A stretch of DNA of 64,000 nucleotides from Hordeum vulgare subsp. vulgare (Eukaryota; Streptophyta; Magnoliopsida; Poales; Poaceae): positions 558,578,176-558,642,175 of the forward strand of contig NC_058521.1 in assembly GCF_904849725.1 (NCBI RefSeq), in the 5' to 3' direction. The stretch's first letter is position 1. Each line of letters starts with the position of its first letter. This document shows positions 56,453 through 64,000 of the stretch, piece after piece. Below the pieces are notes generated by a model. That model was not told the DNA's origin. It made no database searches and saw only the letters and a list, made by a program, of their open reading frames with translations. The position numbers and the translations under genes are program-made.

Positions 56453-58222
56453 TGTTAGGGATCATAGTAGTTTCAAAAAACAAATCCTACGCCATGCAAG
56501 GATCTATCTATGGAGAAACCAGCAACAAGAGAGGTTATAGTACATCTTCCTACCTTTAAAGATTGCTAAGCGGAAGCATTGCTAGAAGGCGGTTCATGGA
56601 GTCATACTCGTAGTGATTTAGATTGCCGTGGATTCTAATCTATGCATCGAGCGACGGTGCCTCCGCGTTCAACACACGTGCAGCCCGATGACGTCCCCAA
56701 CGCCTTGATCCAGCAAGGAGGGAGAAGAGGTTGAGGGAGAGCTCCAGCAGCACGACGGCATAGTGACGGTGGAGCTACGTGGCAAGTTCGACAGAGCTTC
56801 GCTAAGCTATGCGGAGTGCGAGGAGGAGGAAGGGTAAGGCTGCGCCGTTTAGGGAGGATAAGTTGTGTGCAGCCCTTCCAAAACCCTTGGTATATATAGG
56901 AGGGAGGGAGAGGGGCTGGCCACCCTAGAGTTTCCCCTAGGTGGTGCGGAAGCCCCTCAGATGGGAGGCAAGGGGCGGCGGCCAGGGCAAGGGTGCGACA
57001 GCCCTAGGGGTGGCTTGCCACCCAAGGCAAGCCCCCACGCCCTAGGGTTTTGCCCACCTTGCCCCCTTGCGCCTTGGGCTGGGTGGTGGTGGCGCACCAG
57101 CCTAGTTTGGGCTGGTTCCCATCCACCTACAAGACCAAATAGCCTTTCGTGGCTGTAGGCCCTTCCCGGTGGACCCCGGAACCCTTCCAATGGTCCCCGT
57201 ACATTACCGGTGTCGCCCGAAACAATTCCGGTGACCAAATCCTCACTTTCTATACAACAATATTTACCTCCGGACCATTCTGGAACTCCTCATGACGTCC
57301 GGGATCTCATTCGGGACTCCGAACAACCTTCGGTAACCACGTACACCATTTCCGTATAACCCTAGCGTCATCGAACCATAAGTGTGTAGACCCTACGGGT
57401 TCGTGAGACATGCAGACATGACCGAGACACCTCTCCGGTCAATAACCAACAGCGGGGTCTGGATATCCATGTTGGTTCCCGCATTTTCCACGATGATCTC
57501 ATCAGATGAACCACGATGTCGGGGATTCAATCAATCCCGTACGCAATTCCCTTTGTTACCGGTATGATATTTGCCCGAGATTTGATCGTCGGTATCCCTA
57601 TACCTTGTTCAATCTCGTTACCGACAAGTCTCTTTACTCGTTCCATAACACATAATCATGTGGCTAACTGCTTAGTCACACTGAGATCAATATGATGATG
57701 GGTTACCGAGTGGGCCCAGAGATACCTCTCCGTCACACGGAGTGACAAATCCAAGTCTCGATTCGTACAACCCAACAGACACTTTCGGAGATACCTGTCA
57801 TGCACCTTTATAATCACCCAGTTACGTTGTGACGTTTGATATACCCAAAGCACTCCTACGGTATCCAGGAGTTGAACAATCTCATGGTCTAAGGAAACAA
57901 TACTTGACATTAGAAAAGCTTTAGCATATGAACAACACGATCTAGTGTTATGCTTAGGAATGGGTCTTGTCCATCACATCATTCCCCAATGATGTGATCC
58001 CTATCAATGACATCCAATGTCCATGATCAAGAAACCATGGTCATCTATTGATCAACAAGCTAGCCAAGTAGAGGCTCACTAGGGACACATTCTGATTTAT
58101 ATATTCACACATGCATTACGGTTCTGGTTAATACAATTAGAACATGAATAATACACAATTATCATGAACTAGAAATGTAATAATAACAACTTTATTATTG
58201 CCTCTAGGGCATATTTCCAACA
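56453..58222 (-). mobile_element. 5' LTR of the large Copia element
   Basis: The 1,770-bp LTR has plus-strand ends TGTTAGGGATCATAG and GGGCATATTTCCAACA and is uninterrupted. It pairs with the split LTR at 29770-35160 and is followed by ATTAA. Confidence 0.95.
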
Positions 58223-58289
58223 ATTAATTCCTATGTATATGTTATGTTGCACTTGTTCTATAGAGACAATCACATGTGTCATGTTCTCA

Positions 58290-58600
58290 TGTAATTCAAG
58301 TCCGATTTTTGATTGAAGTCTTTAGTGCTCCAACTCTGAAAGTTGATACAATAATTTTGCCAACTGATTCCTACTGCAGTGCTTCAAGTCTGATTGCTCC
58401 CTGTTTGATTCAAGTTTAAAGTGGATACAATAATTTTGTCAAGTGATTCCTATTGTATTTCTTCAAGTCTGATTGCTCCCTATTTGAATCAATGAGTAAA
58501 TCAATGTGTCCATGAAAAAATAAACTATGTCTACTCCCTGTTAGATTCAAGTCTAAAAGTTGATACAATAATTTTGTCAACTAAAACTAAGTTGAAACTA
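58290..58600. repeat. Minisatellite, about 90-bp units
   Basis: Three to four imperfect units contain GTTGATACAATAATTTTG, TTCAAGTCTGATTGCTCCCT and GATTCAAGT in the same order (near 58338, 58428 and 58560). Confidence 0.75.
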
Positions 58601-58866
58601 AGTTTTTCTATGTGTACTATAAATTATGTGAAATAAGGTAAAACTATGTCAAAATTTGTATTCAAACCTAGACGGAAGTGTGGTATTCTAGCAGTGATCC
58701 TTGTTACAGAAAAGAGAGTAAAAAGGCTTTATTTATCTCATGCAAAATTTTCATCAGAGTAAAGTTTGAAAGAAAACAAACTAGGTATATGCTACAACAC
58801 TTTGGGCATGATTCCCAATCTATTCCTTCCTGTCCAATATAAAGTCTGAAATATTGTTCGAACAAA

Positions 58867-59320
58867 CTAAAGGCTGAAGGTTCCGATATGCAATTCGGCT
58901 CTAGGGTCCAAGTGATCCTGAAATCTGGACCAAACAGCCTCAACGAGATTCGAGCCAGCCACTGTATTGAACGTGTATTCCAGATTTCTCACCTCATATT
59001 GAACAGTGTTCTGACCATCGTCTGCAACACATTTATTGAGCATGGGTTCATCTAGATACTGTTGGCACAAACGGAGAGCACGACGGTTGTGCCATAAACT
59101 TTGGTCAAGTGCCATTGTGATTAACGGGACCATCTCACATGGTTGTGTGTTGTATCAGCCAGTCGTAAATATTGCCATTGCAATCTGGAATGCCAGCCAT
59201 GGCTTCTTCGTCTGCTCCCTCCCATGCCTCGGGGCCATCCGATTATTTTCTTCTAATTCCTCGTCCCGGCGGCCACCCTGCTTGTCCTCGCCGGATTCGG
59301 CATCGATGACGGAAGCTAGC
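58867..59320 (-). pseudogene. Possible gene fragment of unknown function
   Basis: A minus-strand frame of about 150 residues with one TGA near 59150 ends in ALDQSLWHNRRALRLCQQYL, QNTVQYEVRNLEYTFNTVAG and RFQDHLDPRAELHIGTFSL. Its mixed, non-repetitive composition is more protein-like than other frames in this flank. I do not recognise the family. The upstream part is Glu/Lys/Arg-rich and may be in a shifted frame. It could be a captured exon or part of an unrecognised transposon. Confidence 0.3.
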
Positions 59321-59450
59321 TAGCTAGCTCCTCGCTCGTGGATGAATTCGGGGACGGGAGCTAGCTAGCTCTTGGATCGATTCCACGACCAGAGCTAGCT
59401 AGCTAGCTAGCTCCTGGATGGTTTCAGGACCGGAGCTAACGAGCTAAGAC
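59318..59450. repeat. (GCTA)n-based minisatellite
   Basis: Runs of AGCTAGCTAGCT recur three times at about 55-65 base spacing, separated by variants of CTCCTGGATGGTTTCAGGACC. Confidence 0.85.
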
Positions 59451-59724
59451 GACAATCGCTTTGTGCGAGCCGTCCTAGACGCCGGCAATTTCGTATTTAG
59501 CTATTTTATACACTCTCCGTCGACTTTTGGAACGAATTTAGTTGACTATGGACATGGGCGAGAGGAAGAAGAAGATGTGGGGAAAAATGTAAGCGAAAAT
59601 CTAACTTACAATTTAAGATTAAGGGCTCTGTTCGGCCGCAGCTCAAACCGACCCTTATAACGCGTTTTCCGTGAACCGAAAACACGGTTTTCAGTTTTGT
59701 ATTTTAAGAGGTGTGCTAGAGATG
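59451..59724. mobile_element. Right part of a Harbinger-type MITE
   Basis: The right end GTGCTAGAGATGCTC, followed by TGA, matches the GAGCATCTC family, but no matching left end was found upstream. The start coordinate is therefore approximate. It seems truncated. Confidence 0.5.
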
Positions 59725-60361
59725 CTCTGACCCTCATGTATTGAACATGTGCGCTCAAACAGTGATGCGCGGGACCGCGCCATATCCGTCAGCTCCAACA
59801 GCAGGCGTATGATACACTGTTGCACGTACATGTCGCTACCCCCATTTTTTGAACGACTGTATATAATCATAAATTCGTTTTGGCTCAGATCTAGAGGAGC
59901 AGCTGAATGTGCAGGATAGTGGGATTATTTGGACCCTAGAGCCAAAACACCATGCCCCTGAAGGTTTAGCTTTTTTGTTGTAATTGCACAAAACGGATGA
60001 TAATGCTCAATTAGTCATTGTAGAGGATTTTGATAACCGACCTTCAAATCAAAACTCTTACAAAGAAAGCAACCAACTATCTACAAAAAAAGTTTTAAAA
60101 CACTCATACTTTTTCAAACTATTTCTGTTTCAAAAAAGTATGTTTGTAATTTCTAAAAAAAAAATCCCAAAAGTATTTATTAAGAAACATATGTCCAAAT
60201 AAATGTTCTTATTCGAAGAAATGTTCCAATTTTCATAAAAACGTGACATATTGTTTAAAAGGTGGTCCAGTTCTTATCAAAATGTTGATTTTCAACAAAA
60301 ATAAGAAAATATCTACGTTTTTGCCCAGTGCAATGCACGGACATTTAAACTAGTAGTAGTA
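59725..60361. other. Unassigned AT-rich DNA
   Basis: No supported gene. A phrase AGTGCAATGCACGGACATTT near 60328-60347, just before the AAT repeat, resembles transposon-end sequences common in Triticeae but could not be assigned. Confidence 0.4.
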
Positions 60362-60362
60362 C

Positions 60363-60408
<46 letters not shown>
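60362..60408. repeat. (AAT)n microsatellite
   Basis: About 15 consecutive AAT units on the plus strand. Confidence 0.95.
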
Positions 60409-60410
<2 letters not shown>

Positions 60411-61157
60411 CAACTACTTTCACTCAACTCGGAGCTAGCATGATTGAGATCAGTGCCGGAGTTTCATGAGATATGATTTTATCAATTAGTGACATATGAA
60501 TTTTATCAAACAAATATGAGAGTTATTGTAACATTCGTGATGCAGCATCCACGTGGCATCCGACTTAGCTACGGCATGAGCAACAGACTTCTTTAATCTG
60601 GTAACTTGTGAAAAGTTTTCTTTAATGGGATAAAATGGTTGCTCAAACACAATTAAGGGGTAAAAAGACAAAAAATCTTTTTAAATTAGTTAGATTTACA
60701 AAGGTGTTAAGAAAATATAATTTTCTTCGAAAGGAAGAAGAACTCCAAAAAAAGAGACTTCACAAAATCCATAATACGTGGAACTACAGTGGCGATGCGC
60801 TGTTGAGCATGTGTGGACTTATTAGACTCTCTAGCATTTCTGCACGCAAGTTTCATCTCAAAAACATCAATAATGTTGGAAAACAAGTCAACTTGCTTGC
60901 CCAGAAGATTCCCCCGTGGTACCCAAAATATATATTCCTTGACCTACCCATCACGAACTCAACGCATGACGTTATTGCCGTGTTTCCAATGCATACCAGC
61001 TGGGACTCCACTCTTCTATTTCCTTTTTTAGATTCAGGGAGTTGGCCTTCACTTGGGCACATACTCAAATATGCAGGCATGCAGTCTGCAGAACTCAGTT
61101 TAGCGAGAAGATTCAGTAAAAATAATGCACCGTGAATGTTCAACTCGTTAATATATA
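60409..61157. other. Unassigned sequence, one unexplained open frame
   Basis: A 166-residue plus-strand frame (60635-61135) is Lys/Arg-rich at first and then mixed. Overlapping frames exist in other phases and no motif is visible, so it is not called as a gene. Confidence 0.35.
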
Positions 61158-61250
61158 CTCCCTCCGTCCCAAAATAACTGTCTTAAGCTTAGTATAACTT
61201 TACACTAGAGTTAGTATAAAGTTGAGACAGTTATTTTGAGACGGATGGAG
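61158..61250. mobile_element. Stowaway MITE (93 bp)
   Basis: Ends CTCCCTCCGTCCCAAAATAA and the inverted TTATTTTGAGACGGATGGAG, flanked by TA on both sides (61156-61157 and 61251-61252). The arms pair almost end to end. Confidence 0.95.
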
Positions 61251-61891
61251 TATATAAATCTACTTAATAAGTGATGGAATTTGTCCAAACGATATGGAAA
61301 AGGACAGAGAACAATAATAGAGCAAATAAACCCACAACAGCAGGTAGCTACTCTACCATATCTTTGGGGTCTGATATCGAGCTATCTGCTAGTTTCTTTT
61401 TCGTCAACTTTTGACATGCCGAGGCAAAGATCCAAGTCCAACCGGGGAAGGCTATACTCAGTACTCAACAGTCAACATTGCCTCGTCAAATCTCTTCACT
61501 TTTCCATCATCCAATGGAGCATTAAGTCGACGTTGATGCTTTACATATCTCACTAGGACAAGTAGCTCGAAACTTTTATCCGTTTAGTCACCCCTACACA
61601 TGTAGTAGAATCTGTTGGTTCGCCTCATCTGCAAAAAAGGTTGTACTATTTGACTAACTTTGACACGTATCTTTCGTGTGTTCGTCCCTCCACTTGAAAG
61701 TCATTGACCCTGTCACAAGAACATGCCCGGGGAAGGTTGTAAATATGGACGATCACAGCAAATTGTCCGTATACTGAGGCTGCAACACAAGCATAGTGGT
61801 GAGTGGCGAGGCAGGCAAGACGTCGAAAACGGCTTTTCCAGCGTGCATGGTAGTTTGGATCAACCGTCGGCATAGCCAGGAATTTACGTAA
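61251..61891. other. Unassigned sequence
   Basis: No gene or repeat recognised; short frames on both strands only. TAA at 61889-61891 is the target site of the next element. Confidence 0.4.
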
Positions 61892-62460
61892 GGCTGGTTG
61901 TAATGGAGAATATCATATACTAGTATCATGCATATGATATTAGTATATGATATTACATCCATAATGCATAGTATCATAAGTTTGTATCATAGAATGATTC
62001 ATTTATTGTCATGCATGACACATAGTAGCACATCATTTAATATGATACGTTATCATAATATGATACTCAACCATCTCTTTCTTCATTTAATTCTACGCCA
62101 CCTCATCAAAATTGCCTAGTTGCCATGCATGATACTACTTATGAGAGCATCTCCAACAGTCCGTATGTTCAATCAATGGTACAAGTGTCCACGTCAACAA
62201 CCAACAACACATCATACAATCTCTTCAATGGATTGTATGTTAATCGTATGTAAAATAACTAAATGGGTCCACTAAATATTGAAGAAATAACCATGCTTGT
62301 CTCGAAGCTTGTGCGTGAACCGTTGCTTCAAGTTCATACGATTTCATTCTCTCTCTTCTTTTATTATGGGTCATGTCATCAAAATCATCTATGTGACAAT
62401 TTTACCAACGATGATCATACGACCATTGAAGATGCCCTGATACTACCATTACGGGCAGCC
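61892..62460. mobile_element. Tourist/Harbinger-like MITE, host of a second MITE
   Basis: Ends GGCTGGTTGTAATGG and the inverted CCATTACGGGCAGCC are flanked by TAA on both sides (61889-61891 and 62461-62463). The interior is rich in GTATCAT and ATGATAC. Without the nested element it is about 270 bp, close to its relative at 25948-26221. Confidence 0.9.
62145..62437. mobile_element. Harbinger-type MITE nested in the preceding MITE
   Basis: Ends GAGCATCTCCAACAG and the inverted ATTGAAGATGCCC, flanked by TGA at 62142-62144 and 62438-62440. The host MITE sequence rejoins as ACTACTTATGATACTACC when it is removed. Confidence 0.85.
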
Positions 62461-62463
62461 TAA

Positions 62464-64000
62464 GGGTGGTTCAATTCAACTGACATATTTATTTTTTACT
62501 CCATACGAGTATGGAGTTTATCAGAAGCACATATAGGTAGGGTCTTTTCAAACATATTGAAATTCATGGTCAAGTCTTTAATTTGCATAAAAGAAGATAA
62601 CACACCTTGTGTTTGTTGGAATAACACCTACTCATGGCCACGAAAGTCCCTGATAACCAATTAGCTTAATTTACCAATTCTAATTTGTAAAAATACTTTA
62701 GAGTTTGTACTCTCATTCAAACTCAAAGAAAATGAAATTATACTACTTTAAATTAAAAAAAATGTGATTTAAATTATATATACAGAGATGTAAAAGCCGG
62801 TGATGCATTGACGCTGCTTCTCATGATCGTCCTGCCTCGGCCTGTACACCCGTCTATGCTTGCCAGCCGCCGGTCAACAGCGGCCGGCCAGTGCCATGCA
62901 TGTCTGCCTGTCAGACACGGGCTAGCGCTCGCTGCTTCGCTCGTTCGCTAGAAGCTAGGGTTCGAGGGTCAGCTATGACATACAGGTACGAGGAAACCCT
63001 AGAGAGTCGGTTCAGAAAAAAAGGAAACCCTAGAGAGGAAACTAGCCAGTTGTTCACTTGTACTCCTACATGGGATGTGTTGGGCCACCCTATACGGCTA
63101 CGCCACGAGCTTCCCTCCTTTCTAGCGAGATGACTACAGGCAATGTACATACGTGTATAGGCCAGGAAAGTATACATGCATACGCTGAGCTGAAAGCGCT
63201 CCTCTTTCCGGTCGAGAGTGGAGAAAGACCACACAAGGATGCGCGCCCTTGTGCACAGTCGCTGTCGCCCGCGGCGTTTCCAACGATTCCCCTAGCAAAG
63301 TGACGAACGAATCTGCTCTACTCTACGCGCCCATGTCCAATAAACCAGACCTGTACACAGGTCAAAGAAAAGAAGGCACCCTGACAGGAACCGGACGCAG
63401 AACATATCTCGGCCTGGCATAAAGCCAGGAAGGAGATCGTTCGACGCAACGGCACGACGCCATCGACCACCCGCAAAGCTAGCCGACCCAGACTCGCCGT
63501 CACAGGCGCACAGTGCGCTCCCGTCGCCAACCACGTATCTCGACACGGCGATCGATCCATCGAGCAAAGCGGCCGGCTGGCTCGTGGCAGCCGCCGGCCG
63601 GCGACGTGAACCTGCACTCGCTAAAGGCTCCCCCCGCGCGCGCGGCCGCGCCGCAGGTTGGCTGGCGAGGTGGCCTCGGATACGGCTGGATAACGCCACG
63701 CCATGCCGATGCCGGCCGCTTTGGGCGCCATGCATGCATTGATCCGAACCGGAGAGATGCCTGCGTCCGTGAGCGCGCACGATGATTGCCTGATCGCGGC
63801 CTCAGCTGAGCTGCGTGCACGGACCAGAATATCTCGCGGGTCTTTTGAACAGGATACGATAATGACGGCCAAATGTCAAAGCGTGGTGCACGGAAGATGA
63901 TGCCGTATAGGCTTGGCTTTGGCTGGCCGGGAGGAGAGGACGGCTCTGAATTCTCTCGGCCGAAAGTTCAGATTCCGCACTGCAGCAGCAACCACGTACG
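62464..64000. other. Unassigned sequence, GC-rich toward the end
   Basis: 62464-62800 is AT-rich without features. From 62800 to 64000 it is GC-rich with many overlapping Arg/Ala/Ser-rich frames on both strands (for example 63292-63780 minus), none with a domain, signal or splice pattern I can support. A gene promoter or first exon lying partly outside the window is possible. Confidence 0.35.

Larger units (their letters stand above)
29770..58222 (-). mobile_element. Full-length Angela/BARE/WIS-clade Copia element with nested insertions
   Basis: On the minus strand: 5' LTR 58222-56453, primer site complement just inside it (about 56439-56452), leader, gag start at 55187, gag-pol to 51267, pol tail and polypurine tract 35239-35161, and 3' LTR 35160-29770. 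A perfect five-base duplication ATTAA (29765-29769 and 58223-58227) brackets it. Of its 28.5 kb, 3.7 kb is a hAT insertion in the 3' LTR and 16 kb a CACTA insertion near the pol end, leaving about 8.7 kb, normal for the family. The two LTRs differ at roughly one base in eight to ten over the first 200 bp by eye, so the insertion is old. Confidence 0.95.

Noticed and set aside
60635..61135. 166-residue plus-strand frame
   Set aside because: No motif, with competing frames in other phases; it is kept only as unassigned sequence.
63292..63872. Cluster of long frames at the window end
   Set aside because: GC-driven overlap on both strands without any recognisable feature; a gene may exist outside the window but cannot be supported here.

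Overview
This is plant nuclear DNA from a large, repeat-filled grass genome, almost certainly Triticeae (wheat, Aegilops, barley or a relative). The diagnosis rests on several LTRs of the Angela/BARE1/WIS Copia clade (start TGTTGGAAATATGCCC, end CGTTCCCCAACA), a CACTA element with CTTTAGTCCCGG subterminal repeats, Triticeae-type Gypsy LTRs, and Stowaway and Harbinger MITEs. No intact host gene was found. Nearly all coding sequence belongs to transposable elements in various stages of decay; two short stretches (about 28990-29140 and 58867-59320) are weak non-TE candidates.

Left part (1-12980). A minus-strand Copia gag-pol fragment (1 to about 1040) is joined in frame to the 5' part of a Gypsy element (internal start about 1040-2069, LTR 2070-3809). 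The Gypsy LTR abuts the 3' half of an Angela-type Copia element (pol tail 3810-4785, 3' LTR 4837-6617). Then come a decayed retroelement ORF region, a LINE fragment and low-complexity DNA.

Middle (12985-29769). A PIF/Harbinger transposase gene is split. Its first catalytic Asp lies near 13432 and the other two motifs near 22084 and 22302. The 8.5 kb between them is a Copia element with long LTRs, itself hit by an Angela solo LTR (14213-16006), inverted Gypsy fragments (17535-19198) and a second, end-truncated Angela LTR (19886-21643). A perfect 248 bp direct duplication flanks that second LTR and looks like break repair. MITEs, fold-back repeats and unassigned DNA follow.

Right part (29770-58222). 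One old Angela/BARE/WIS-clade Copia element lies on the minus strand, with a perfect ATTAA target duplication. It is inflated to 28.5 kb by nested insertions. A hAT element (31096-34774) sits in its 3' LTR and carries an internally deleted Angela and a hAT MITE. A 16 kb CACTA element (35240-51266, target duplication CAT) sits in its 3' internal region. The CACTA carries a decayed TNP2-type transposase, a second gene that fuses a plant-transposase-like region to a Ulp1/C48 protease domain, a 337 bp tandem array with a 674 bp higher-order period, and a duplicated right end bracketing 1.65 kb of captured-looking DNA.

The right flank (58228-64000) holds minisatellites, a possible pseudogene, a Stowaway MITE and a MITE nested in a MITE. 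Its last 1.5 kb contains nothing recognised.
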